A stretch of 64,000 nucleotides of DNA from Acidobacteriota bacterium (GCA_016199625.1 JACQGI010000028.1:1-64000), one strand, 5' to 3'; counted from the stretch's first letter, positions 39,223-48,350 are shown. A program made the numbers and translations. The notes: generated by a model not told the origin, from the letters alone.

Positions 39223-41180
39223 AGACCCTCGTCGTCTGGGGGCGCGGCTCGGCGACGCTGGCCCGGCAGAAGGCCCGCGAAGGGGCCCGCTTCGTCCTCT
39301 GGGACGCGAACGGCGAGGCCACGCTTCGGGAGGCCGGCGTCGAGCACAGTCGAGCCGACCCCACGCCCGACGAGGCCGACCGCGCTGACGAGGCCGCCAT
39401 CGCCTGGACCAAGGCCTGGGGGAAGCGGCCCGTCCTCGACGGCCGGAGCGTTCGGAATCTCCTCGAGTGGAAGGGCGTCTCGCTCTGGTGGCTCGCCGAG
39501 CTCTACCTGCATCACTCGACGCGCGGCCCGGGTCACGTGCGCGCCATCGAGGCTTTCCATCGGATCCTCGATGTCGAGCGTCCCGCAGAGGTGGAGCCCG
39601 TGGGCCTCGAACCCGAGGACGGTCTGCTCCTCGGGCGCGCGTGCACGGCGCGCGGCGTCCTCTTCCACGGCCCGCGCGCGCTGCCGGCGTGGCCGTACCG
39701 CTGGCGCACGGCGGCGACGTCCTTCGAGAGCCGCTGGAACAACGTCAAGACCTTCGTCGCGGCCGTGAAGGCGACCCTCGCAGGACGTCCCGAGCCGCCC
39801 GACTCCGACGGCCGCAAGGTCGTGCTCTTCCTTTCCCATGCGGCCTTCTGGCGGGAACGGCGCGACGCCGGGACCGACGGACCCGAGACCTACGAGCACT
39901 ACTTCGATCGTCTGATCCCGAGCGTCGCGAGCCACGGGACGCTCCGACCCTACGTCGTGGCCGTGGGGCCGCGGGCAGCCTTCAGAAGGCGCGGGCTTCT
40001 CGCCCGCCTCGGCGACTGGCTCCGCCTCCGCTTCGAGGCCGGCCCCTACGTCCACGTGAACGGGTTCACGTCCTGGCGCGTCTTCCGCGAGACGCTCCGG
40101 GCTACCCGGGAGATCCGCGAGGCCTGGCGGCGGCTGCGCCGGAGCCCCGGGGTCCAGGAGGCGTTCTCCCACAGGGGCGTGGGCTTCGCCGACCTCTCGG
40201 GCCCCGACCTCGCCGGAACCCTGCTCCTGCAGCTCCCCTGGGCGGTGCGGTCCTACGAGGAGATGGCCGAGGTCCTCTCCGCGGCGCGGCCGGCCGTGGC
40301 GTGCCTCTACGCCGAATCCAGCGGCTGGGGGCGCGCGGCCGTGGCCGCGTGCCGCGCGGCCGGCGTCCCGACCGTGGCCCTCCAGCACGGCATCCTGTAT
40401 CCCAAGTACTATTCATACCGTCACGAGACCGACGAGGCGGAGAGCCCGCGGCCCGACCGGACGGCGCTCTTCGGCGAGGCAGCGCGCCGGATCCTCGTCG
40501 AGCTGGGGTCCTACCCGCCCGAGAGCCTCGTCCTCACCGGCAGCCCGAAGTTCGACGCCCTGCTCCGGGCGGCCGGGCGGTGGGACCGCGCGGCCGTGCG
40601 GCAGCGGCTCGGGGTCGGCGAGGGCGAGTCGCTCCTGGTCGTTGCCAGCCGGTACCGGGGGATCCGCGAGACCCACCAGTCCATCGGAAGCGCGTTCCCA
40701 GCCCTCGTCCGCGCCGTGGAGGCGCTGCCCGGCACCCGGTGCGTCGTGAAGCCCCACCCTGCCGAGCCGTCGGGGGCCTACGCCGCGGACATCCGCGCCG
40801 CCGGCGCCCGCCGCGTCTCCGTGCTGCCCTCGGGCACCGACCTCCTCGCGTTGCTCCACGCCGCCGACGGCCTGGTCACCGTCGAATCACTCTCTGCCGT
40901 GGAGGCTCTGGTCCTGGACCGCCCCGTCCTCATCCTCAACATGCCCACGAACCTGCGGGAGATCGTGGACCACGGGGCTGCCCTGGGCGTGCCGGAAGGG
41001 GAGGACCCGCGCCCGGTCCTCGAGGCGCTGCTCCGCGACCCCGCGACCCGCGAGCGCCTCGCCGCCGCTCGCGCCCGCTACCTCTCCCACGTGGCCCAGG
41101 GGGTCGACGGACGGGCCACGGAGCGCATCCTGGCCCTCCTGGAGGAAACGGCCGCCCGCGCCGGCGTGGTAGTGTCTTAG
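39219..41180 (+). CDS. Capsule/CDP-glycerol-transferase-like GT-B family protein, putative sugar transferase
   Basis: ACRAAGVPTVALQHGILYPKYYSYRHE...VLTGSPKFDALL...CVVKPHPAEP...LLHAADGLVTVESLSAVEALVLDRPVLILNMP. Confidence 0.7.
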   Translation: MKTLVVWGRGSATLARQKAREGARFVLWDANGEATLREAGVEHSRADPTPDEADRADEAAIAWTKAWGKRPVLDGRSVRNLLEWKGVSLWWLAELYLHHSTRGPGHVRAIEAFHRILDVERPAEVEPVGLEPEDGLLLGRACTARGVLFHGPRALPAWPYRWRTAATSFESRWNNVKTFVAAVKATLAGRPEPPDSDGRKVVLFLSHAAFWRERRDAGTDGPETYEHYFDRLIPSVASHGTLRPYVVAVGPRAAFRRRGLLARLGDWLRLRFEAGPYVHVNGFTSWRVFRETLRATREIREAWRRLRRSPGVQEAFSHRGVGFADLSGPDLAGTLLLQLPWAVRSYEEMAEVLSAARPAVACLYAESSGWGRAAVAACRAAGVPTVALQHGILYPKYYSYRHETDEAESPRPDRTALFGEAARRILVELGSYPPESLVLTGSPKFDALLRAAGRWDRAAVRQRLGVGEGESLLVVASRYRGIRETHQSIGSAFPALVRAVEALPGTRCVVKPHPAEPSGAYAADIRAAGARRVSVLPSGTDLLALLHAADGLVTVESLSAVEALVLDRPVLILNMPTNLREIVDHGAALGVPEGEDPRPVLEALLRDPATRERLAAARARYLSHVAQGVDGRATERILALLEETAARAGVVVS

Positions 41181-41184
41181 GGTC

Positions 41185-42216
41185 ATGCGGCCGAGCAGCT
41201 TCAACGTCGGGAGCCGTCCCGTGGGCGAAGGGCAGGCCTGCTTCGTCCTCGCCGAGGTGGCCTCGGCTCACGGGGGATCGGCCGACGTGGCCCTCAGGAT
41301 GCTCGAGGCGGCCTTCCAGATGGGCGCCGACGGGATCAAGTTCCAGCTCTTCCGCGCCGACGCCCTCGTCGTGCGACGCCACCCTTCGCGCAAGGAGTTC
41401 GAGCAGATCGAGCTCACCGAGAAGGAGTGGCGGAAGGTGCTGAAGGCCGCCAGGGCGTCGGGCCTCGCCGTCCTCGCGGAGTGCTTCGACCGACCGTCCC
41501 TCGATCTGGCCGCCGAGCACGACGTGGACGCCTACAAGGTCCACACCACGGACATGGAGAACCCCGAGTTCATCCGAGCCGTGGGCGCCGTCGGCAGGCC
41601 GGTGCTCTTCGCCACGGGCGGGGTGGCCGAGGAGGCCGCCAAGGACGCCCTCGATCTCGTAGGCAAGTGCCCGGTGGCGCTTCTCCACGGCTTCCAGACC
41701 TTCCCGACGCCCATCGAGGAGATCCGCTTCCGCGACCTGGCCCGATGGAAGGAGCGCTACCGCGTCCCCGTGGGATTCCTCGACCACACCGACGGCGGCA
41801 GCGCCTTCGCCCTCGTGGCGCCGGCGCTGGCGGTGGCCTACGGTGCCGACCTCGTGGAGAAACACTTCACCCTCGACCGCAGCGAGAAGGGCTACGACTA
41901 CCAGTCCTCGCTCAATCCCGAGGAGTTCTACCGGATGGTGGAGCTGCTCCGCCAGGCGGAGCGCGCCCGGGGCGACGGGGCTCCCGGCGAGAGCGACGGT
42001 GCGAAGCGCTACCACCGGATGATGGCCCGGTCCATCGTCGCCGGCGGCCTCATCCCCCGCGGTGAAGTCCTCACGGCCGAGATGCTGGCCTACAAGCGCA
42101 CCGACGCGCGGTTCGATGCGGGCTTCCCGCCGAGGGAGGCCCACCGGGTGATCGGCCGCCGTGCCACGCGTCCCATCCAGGCCGACGAGACCATCCGCGA
42201 GGACATGCTCGAATGA
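41185..42216 (+). CDS. NeuB-family nonulosonic acid synthase, divergent paralog (NeuB + SAF domain)
   Basis: FVLAEVASAHGGSADVALRMLEAAFQMGADGIKFQLF, LLHGFQTFPTP, GFLDHTDGG, EKHFTLDRSEKGYDYQSSLNPEEF, C-terminal SAF-like domain. Confidence 0.88.
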   Translation: MRPSSFNVGSRPVGEGQACFVLAEVASAHGGSADVALRMLEAAFQMGADGIKFQLFRADALVVRRHPSRKEFEQIELTEKEWRKVLKAARASGLAVLAECFDRPSLDLAAEHDVDAYKVHTTDMENPEFIRAVGAVGRPVLFATGGVAEEAAKDALDLVGKCPVALLHGFQTFPTPIEEIRFRDLARWKERYRVPVGFLDHTDGGSAFALVAPALAVAYGADLVEKHFTLDRSEKGYDYQSSLNPEEFYRMVELLRQAERARGDGAPGESDGAKRYHRMMARSIVAGGLIPRGEVLTAEMLAYKRTDARFDAGFPPREAHRVIGRRATRPIQADETIREDMLE

Positions 42217-43004
42217 CGACCCTCGCGCGGGAGCCACGGGTCGTGGCCATCGTCTCGGCCCGGATGGCCTCGAGCCGATGCCCCGGCAAGGCCCTCGCGC
42301 CCCTGGCAGGACGGCCGCTCCTCGAGGTGCTCCTCGAGCGCATCGCCTCGGTCCCCGAGCTCGACAGCGTCGCGCTGGCGACCTCGGTGAACGCCGAGAA
42401 CGCGCCCCTCGTGGCCATCGCCCGCAAGATGGGCATCCCCGTGTTCCAGGGCGCCGAGGACGACGTCCTGAAACGCCACGTCGACTGCACCCACCACATG
42501 AAGGCCGACCACGTCGTGCGGGTCACCGGGGACAACCCGTTGACGGACCTCGAGACGGTGAGCCGGTTGGTGGGCCTCCATCTCGCCGGGAGAATCGACT
42601 ACACCTACGTCCCGGGAGACGCGCTCCTCATGGGGATCCTTCCCGAGGTGATCTCGCGACGGGCCCTCGAGCTCTCGTGGGAGCGCGGCGACGCGCGGCA
42701 TCGGTCGGAGCTGGTGACCCTCTACGTCAAGGAGCACCCCCGCGAGTTCCGGATCAGGACGGCGGAGCTCCCGCCGGGGCTCTACCGCCCCGAGTACCGC
42801 CTCACGGTGGACGAGCCCGAGGACGTCCGGCTCCTGCAGGCGCTCTTCGAGCGCCTCGCGGCCCCGGGGAAGATCGTGACGGCCCGCGAGGCCATCGCAC
42901 TCCTCGATCGGGAGCCGGACCTCGCGAAGATCAACGCCCACCTGCGCCACAAGGCCGCCAACCTCCGCTCGGTGGAGCTGGACAAAGGCATCCTGGGCAC
43001 ATGA
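42213..43004 (+). CDS. SpsF-like cytidylyltransferase family protein
   Basis: VVAIVSARMASSRCPGKALAPLAGRPLLEVLLERI...VTGDNPLTDLE. Confidence 0.88.
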   Translation: MTTLAREPRVVAIVSARMASSRCPGKALAPLAGRPLLEVLLERIASVPELDSVALATSVNAENAPLVAIARKMGIPVFQGAEDDVLKRHVDCTHHMKADHVVRVTGDNPLTDLETVSRLVGLHLAGRIDYTYVPGDALLMGILPEVISRRALELSWERGDARHRSELVTLYVKEHPREFRIRTAELPPGLYRPEYRLTVDEPEDVRLLQALFERLAAPGKIVTAREAIALLDREPDLAKINAHLRHKAANLRSVELDKGILGT

Positions 43005-44053
43005 GAAGCGAGTTCACCATCGCGGGACGCGCGGTCGGAAAGGGCCAGCCCTGCTACGTGATCGCCGAGGCGGGGGTCAATCACAACTGCGACGTCGCGC
43101 TGGGACGGAGGCTCGTGGAGACGGCCGCGGCCTCGGGAGCCGACGCCATCAAGTTCCAGAACTACACGGCCTCGCGGATCTCGACCCGCGTGGCCCCGCG
43201 CTACTGGTTCGAGCCCGCCGACCCCCGGGGCACCCAGTGGGACACCTTCGACAAGCTCGACAAGCTCGGCGAAGCGGACTTCCGGGCGCTCCTGGACCAC
43301 GCGAAGCAGGTGGGGATCACCGCCTTCTCCACGCCGTTCGACGACGGGGCGGTGGACTTCCTCGCCGGCCTGGACGTCCCGGCCTTCAAGATCGCCTCGG
43401 CGGACCTCACGTGCCATCCGCTCCTCGAACGGGCGGCGCGCGTGGGCCGGCCGATGATCCTCTCCACCGGCACCTCGACGCTCTCCGAGGTCGAGGAGGC
43501 CCTCGAGGTCTGCCGGAGAGCGGGCAACGAGCAGGTGGTGCTCCTCCACTGCACCCTCAAGTACCCATGCCCTCCCGAGGGGATCAACCTCCGGATGATG
43601 GAGCACCTCGTGCGGGCGTTCCCCGAGGTGCCTGTCGGCCTCTCGGACCATTCCCTGGGGATCAGCGTCCCACAGGCGGCCGTGGCCCTGGGCGCGTGCA
43701 TGGTCGAGAAGCACTACACCGTGGACAAGACGCTCCCGGGCTCGCCGGACCACCACCTCTCGGTGGATCCGCCGGAGATGAAGGCGATGGTCGAGGGGAT
43801 CCGGACGGTGGAAAAGGCCCTGGGCAAGGCCCGGAAGGGCCTCGAGCCCCTGGAGGGGGACGCGTACCGCTACGCCCGGCGCAGCGTCACCTCCGCGGTG
43901 CCGATCCCCAGGGGCACCCCGATCACGCGCGAGATGCTCACCTACAAGCGCCCGGGTACGGGCATCAGCCCCCGGTTCTTCGACCATGTGGTCGGCCGCG
44001 TCGCCCGCATCGACATTCCCGAGGACACGACGATCACGTGGGAGATGGTGTGA
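43001..44053 (+). CDS. neuB: N-acetylneuraminate/pseudaminate synthase
   Basis: CYVIAEAGVNHNCDVALGRRLVETAAASGADAIKFQNY, LLHCTLKYPCPPEGINLRMM, GLSDHSLGI, EKHYTVDKTLPGSPDHHLSVDPPE. Confidence 0.94.
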   Translation: MRSEFTIAGRAVGKGQPCYVIAEAGVNHNCDVALGRRLVETAAASGADAIKFQNYTASRISTRVAPRYWFEPADPRGTQWDTFDKLDKLGEADFRALLDHAKQVGITAFSTPFDDGAVDFLAGLDVPAFKIASADLTCHPLLERAARVGRPMILSTGTSTLSEVEEALEVCRRAGNEQVVLLHCTLKYPCPPEGINLRMMEHLVRAFPEVPVGLSDHSLGISVPQAAVALGACMVEKHYTVDKTLPGSPDHHLSVDPPEMKAMVEGIRTVEKALGKARKGLEPLEGDAYRYARRSVTSAVPIPRGTPITREMLTYKRPGTGISPRFFDHVVGRVARIDIPEDTTITWEMV

Positions 44054-44182
44054 AAGCCCCAAGCCACAGGCGGCGAGCGGAGCGGGATTCACTCCCGCGA
44101 AGCGAGCGGGGGTTCCAGGGGGTGCGACGCAGCACCCCCTGGCTCGACGAGGACACGACGATCACGTGGGAGATGGTGTGAA
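44020..44182 (+). repeat. 128-bp insertion/duplication bounded by a perfect 35-bp direct repeat (44020-44054 and 44148-44182)
   Basis: CGAGGACACGACGATCACGTGGGAGATGGTGTGAA occurs twice, identical; ~93 bp of palindrome-rich sequence between. Confidence 0.95.
44115..44142 (+). repeat. Perfect 11-bp hairpin inside the inserted element
   Basis: CCAGGGGGTGC-GACGCA-GCACCCCCTGG. Confidence 0.9.
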
Positions 44183-45887
44183 GGACGGCCTCCGTGTGCT
44201 CGCGGTGGTGCCGGCGCGGGGCGGGACCGACCGCGTGCCGTACCTCAACATCAAACGCCTCGGAGACCGCCCGCTCCTCGCCCACACCCTGGACGCCGCC
44301 ATGGCCGCGAAGACCCTGGACCGCATCGTGGTCTCGACCGAGGACGCGACGGTGCGCGAGGTGGCCGAAGCCGCCGGCGCCGAGGTCCTCAATCGGCCCG
44401 CGGACCTCGCCCGGGACATCCCGAGCCTCAAGCCCGTGATCGTCCACGCCGTCGGCGAGATCGAGGCACGGGGGGAAAGGGCCGACGTGATCGTGGTGCT
44501 CCAGGTCACCTCGCCCTTCCGCGAGGCCGCGGCGATCGACGAGGCGGTGGAGAGGCTCGTCTCGGGGGCCTTCGACGCCGTCATCTCGGTGACCGAGGAC
44601 CGGACTCTCAGCTGGCGAGAGAAGGACGGTTTGCTGGTCCCGCTCTTCGCGAAGGAGGGGCGGCGCGACGAGCAGGTCCCGGCTTACAAGGAGAACGGCG
44701 CCGTGGTGGCCCTCCGCCGCGCAACCCTGGACGGGGCCTCGCGGTTCGGCGAGCGCGTCTCCTTCCTGGTCCTCGACAAGAGGGCGGGCTTCACGGTCCA
44801 CGACCTCGAGGACTTCTGGATGGCCGAGCGCCTCCTGCGCCAGCCCCGGATCCTGTTCCGCGTCGACGGGAGCGGCCGCATGGGCCTGGGCCACGTTTAC
44901 CGCTCCCTGGCCATCGCCGACGCTCTGAGGGAGACCTCGCAGGCCGACGTGGCCTTCCTGATGACCGCCGACCACACCGAGGGGATCCTCACGGTCTCCC
45001 GGAGAGGCTACCCCGTGCGCGTCGCGGGCGACGGACAGCTCGAGACGTACCTCGAGCACGTCCGGGACTTCGCCCCGGCGATCCTCATCAACGATCTTCC
45101 CCAGATCGAGGACCGCTACCTCCGCGCCCTCTCCCACCTCGGCGCCACGACGGTCAACCTCGTGGACACCCTGGACGACCTCGAGCGCACGGAGCACTAC
45201 ACGCAGGTGATCGTGTCGGTGATGAACGAGGACCGAGAGACGCCCGAGGGGTTCTACGGCGGCCCGGAGTACGCGATCCTGAGGAGCCACTTCCAGGGGA
45301 GGGTGAAGGACGTCCGGGACGAGCCGCGCCTCGTGCTCCTCACCTTCGGCGGCAGCGATCCCCAGGGGCTCACCGTGAAGGCGGCCGGTGCGCTCCGCGA
45401 CATCGACCCCCGGATCGAGGTCGTGGCGGTGGCAGGGCTGGCCTTTCCGTACCGGACGGAGTTCGAGGCCCTCGCGTCGACGCTGCCCCGCAAGGTCCCT
45501 CTCATCAACGAGGCCGGGGGTCACATCGCCGACCTGATGCTCGAGGCCGACGTGGTGGTCTGCTCGGGCGGGATGACCGTCTACGAGATCGCCGCCCTGG
45601 GCACCCCGGGGATCGTCCTCGGTCAGAACACCCGCGAGGAGCAGCGCATGCGGGAGTTCGCCCGTTACGGGACCGTGGAGTACCTGGGCCTCGGCACCGA
45701 CGTGGCCGAGGAGGCGATCGCCCCGGCCGTCACGTCGCTCCTCGCCGACGCGCCGCGGCGTCGCGAGATGAGCGCCCGCGGGCGCGCCCTCGTGGACGGG
45801 CTCGGGGCCGTGCGGGCCGCCGAGGTGGTGCTGGGCAGCGTCGAGAGGCCGAAGGAGGCCGTGGGACGCGGAGGAGAGACGCGATGA
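44178..45887 (+). CDS. Bifunctional fusion: NeuA-like CMP-nonulosonate cytidylyltransferase plus PseG/SpsG-like nucleotide-sugar hydrolase
   Basis: N-terminus LAVVPARGGTDRVPYLNIKRLGDRPLLAHTLDAAMAAKTLDRIVVSTED...LQVTSPFREAAAIDEA; C-terminus ILFRVDGSGRMGLGHVYRSLAIADALRE...LTFGGSDPQGLT...DVVVCSGGMTVYEIAALGTPGIVLGQNTREEQ. Confidence 0.92.
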   Translation: MKDGLRVLAVVPARGGTDRVPYLNIKRLGDRPLLAHTLDAAMAAKTLDRIVVSTEDATVREVAEAAGAEVLNRPADLARDIPSLKPVIVHAVGEIEARGERADVIVVLQVTSPFREAAAIDEAVERLVSGAFDAVISVTEDRTLSWREKDGLLVPLFAKEGRRDEQVPAYKENGAVVALRRATLDGASRFGERVSFLVLDKRAGFTVHDLEDFWMAERLLRQPRILFRVDGSGRMGLGHVYRSLAIADALRETSQADVAFLMTADHTEGILTVSRRGYPVRVAGDGQLETYLEHVRDFAPAILINDLPQIEDRYLRALSHLGATTVNLVDTLDDLERTEHYTQVIVSVMNEDRETPEGFYGGPEYAILRSHFQGRVKDVRDEPRLVLLTFGGSDPQGLTVKAAGALRDIDPRIEVVAVAGLAFPYRTEFEALASTLPRKVPLINEAGGHIADLMLEADVVVCSGGMTVYEIAALGTPGIVLGQNTREEQRMREFARYGTVEYLGLGTDVAEEAIAPAVTSLLADAPRRREMSARGRALVDGLGAVRAAEVVLGSVERPKEAVGRGGETR

Positions 45888-46861
45888 GGGCTCTGATCAC
45901 CGGCGGCGCTGGCTTCGTGGGGAGTCACCTGGCCGAGGCGCTGCTCGAGAGAGGTGACGAGGTCTTCGTCCTCGACAACCTCTCCACGGGCGCCATCGAC
46001 AACATCGAGCACCTGAAGTCCGACCGGCGATTCCACTACGCCATCGACAGCGTCATGAACGAGCCGGTGGCGGCCGAGCTCATCGACCGCGCCGACGTCG
46101 TCTTCCACCTCGCGGCGGCCGTCGGGGTCAGGCTCATCGTCGAGAGCCCGGTGAACACCATCGAGACCAACGTCCACGGCACCGAGATGGTCCTGAAGCT
46201 GGCCAACAAGAAGAAGAAGAAGGTCCTGGTGGCGTCCACCTCGGAGGTCTACGGCAAGAGCAACCAGGTGCCCTTCCGGGAGGACGCCGACCTCGTCCTG
46301 GGCCCGACGATGAAGGGCCGCTGGAGCTACGCCTGCAGCAAGGCCATCGACGAGTTCCTCGCCCTGGCCTACCACAAGGAGAAGCGCCTCCCGGTGGTGG
46401 TGTTCCGCCTGTTCAACACCGTGGGCCCCCGCCAGACGGGCCGCTACGGCATGGTCATCCCCAACTTCGTCAAGCAGGCGGTACTCGGCCACCCCCTCAC
46501 CGTCTTCGGCGACGGCAGCCAGAGCCGCTGCTTCACCTACGTGTCCGACGTGGTGGACGTGCTCTTGAAGCTCGCCGACCATCCGAGCGCCGTAGGGCAG
46601 GTCTTCAACATCGGCAACGACCACGAGGAGGTCACGATCCTCGACCTCGCGAAACGGGTGAAGGCGCGCACCGGGAGCAAGAGCGAGGTCGTCATGGTCC
46701 CGTACGACCAGGCCTACGAGGAGGGCTTCGAGGACATGCAGCGCCGCGTCCCCGACCTGTCGAGGATCCGGGCCCTGACCGGCTACGAGCCCCGCGTGCA
46801 CCTCGACGAGATCCTCGACAACGTCGCCGCCTACTTCACCTCGGACAAGGCGCGGGTGTAA
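45884..46861 (+). CDS. NAD-dependent epimerase/dehydratase (UDP-sugar epimerase-like)
   Basis: MRALITGGAGFVGSHLAEALLERGDEVFVLDNLSTGAIDNIEHL...STSEVYGKS...YACSKAIDEFLALAYHKE. Confidence 0.94.
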   Translation: MRALITGGAGFVGSHLAEALLERGDEVFVLDNLSTGAIDNIEHLKSDRRFHYAIDSVMNEPVAAELIDRADVVFHLAAAVGVRLIVESPVNTIETNVHGTEMVLKLANKKKKKVLVASTSEVYGKSNQVPFREDADLVLGPTMKGRWSYACSKAIDEFLALAYHKEKRLPVVVFRLFNTVGPRQTGRYGMVIPNFVKQAVLGHPLTVFGDGSQSRCFTYVSDVVDVLLKLADHPSAVGQVFNIGNDHEEVTILDLAKRVKARTGSKSEVVMVPYDQAYEEGFEDMQRRVPDLSRIRALTGYEPRVHLDEILDNVAAYFTSDKARV

Positions 46862-48324
46862 CGACGTCCGTCCGGGACCACCTCAGGCGGCTCGCGGGCC
46901 ACTCGGCGGTCTACGGCGCGGCCGACGTCTTCTCGAACGTCGTCAACCTCCTCCTGACACCGGTCTACACCCTCTTCCTCTCCCCGGCCGACTACGGGAA
47001 CCTCGGCCTCCTCGTCCTGTTCTCCACCCTCGCCAAGATCGCCTTCCGGATGGGCCTCGACGCGGGGTTCTTCCGCGTCCACTACGACCTCCCGAAGGCC
47101 GAGCGGCGGCGCTTCGCCGGGACCGTCGCGCTCTTCGCCGCGGCGACTTCGACGGCCCTGTTCGCTCTCGTGTTCCTCCTGCGGGGTCCGATCGCATCGC
47201 TCCTGCTGGGAGACGCGGAACGGGCGCCCTGGATCGTCCTCGCCGCAGCCGACGTGTACCTCGGCGCCTTCTCCTTCGTCCCCCAGAGCCTCCTGCGGAT
47301 CGAGGAGCGCGCCCGGGCGTTCTCCGCCTACGCCATCGGGCGTCACGGGTTGAACTCGGCGCTCAAGGTGGCGTTCCTCGCCGGGGGCCACGGCGTCACC
47401 GGCGTACTGGCGAGCGACGCGATCGCGACGGGCCTCTTCGCCCTGGCCCTCGCCCCGGTTCTGGCCCGCGGCGCGTCCCGGGGCTTCTGCGCCGCGCCGC
47501 TCCGGGCCGCGCTGGCCTTTGCGCTTCCCAAGGTGCCCCACGGCCTGCTTCTCCAGGTCCAGAACCTCGCCGACCGCCGCATCCTCTCGGCCTTCGTCCC
47601 GCGGGCCGAGGTCGGCCTCTACCACCAGGCGTACACCCTCGGGGCGGGGGTGAAGTTCGCCCTGGCGGCCTTCGAGCCCGCATGGCAGCCCTTCGTCTAC
47701 GCCCAGATCGGCAGGCCCGACTCGGGCACGACGATCGCCCGCGTGGTGACGTACGCCTGGGCGGTTTTCGTCGCACTCGCCCTCGCCGTGGCCGTGCTCG
47801 GACGCGAGCTGCTCATGGCCCTGACCGTGGGCAACCCCGCGTTCTGGCCCGCGGCACCCGTGATCCCCGTCGTGGTCCTCGCGTACCTCCTCCACGGGGG
47901 GTTCCTCCTCACGTCCATCGGCATCGCCATGGAGAAGAGGGCGCGCTACTACCCGCTCATGACGGCCGTCACCGCCACGGCCAACGTGGCAGCCAACCTG
48001 GCCCTCATCCCGTCCTACGGCATGATGGGCGCCGCGTGGGCGACGGTGCTCTCCTACGCCGTGATGGCGGGGCTGGGCTACACGCTCTCGCGCCGCGTCC
48101 ACCCGATCCCCTTCGAGACGGGGCGCATGGGACGCATCGCCGGGGCCGCGGCGCTCTCGTTCGCGGCTTCGCGCCTCGCCCCGGAGGCGATCGCCCCGGC
48201 GCTGGCAGTCAAGGCCGCGGCCCTCGCGGCGTTCCCGGCCCTGGTCGTGGCCCTGGGGGCGCTGCGGCCCGAGGAGCGCGCATGGCTCCGCGCGCGCGCC
48301 GGGCGTCTCGCGCCGCGCGCCTGA
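46858..48324 (+). CDS. Wzx/MATE-like polysaccharide flippase; no canonical start codon at N-terminus
   Basis: Open frame from 46858: VTTSVRDHLRRLAGHSAVYGAADVFSNVVNLLLTPVYTLFLSPADYGNLGLLVLFSTLAKIAFRMGLDAGFFRV...; multi-TM; first ATG only at 47050. Confidence 0.82.
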   Translation, partial: VTTSVRDHLRRLAGHSAVYGAADVFSNVVNLLLTPVYTLFLSPADYGNLGLLVLFSTLAKIAFRMGLDAGFFRVHYDLPKAERRRFAGTVALFAAATSTALFALVFLLRGPIASLLLGDAERAPWIVLAAADVYLGAFSFVPQSLLRIEERARAFSAYAIGRHGLNSALKVAFLAGGHGVTGVLASDAIATGLFALALAPVLARGASRGFCAAPLRAALAFALPKVPHGLLLQVQNLADRRILSAFVPRAEVGLYHQAYTLGAGVKFALAAFEPAWQPFVYAQIGRPDSGTTIARVVTYAWAVFVALALAVAVLGRELLMALTVGNPAFWPAAPVIPVVVLAYLLHGGFLLTSIGIAMEKRARYYPLMTAVTATANVAANLALIPSYGMMGAAWATVLSYAVMAGLGYTLSRRVHPIPFETGRMGRIAGAAALSFAASRLAPEAIAPALAVKAAALAAFPALVVALGALRPEERAWLRARAGRLAPRA

Positions 48325-48333
48325 CGCCGCTCA

Positions 48334-48350
48334 CGCGGGGGCAACCCGCG
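48334..48350. terminator. Small hairpin between convergent flippase and peroxidase genes
   Basis: CGCGGG-GGCAA-CCCGCG; no T-run. Confidence 0.3.
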
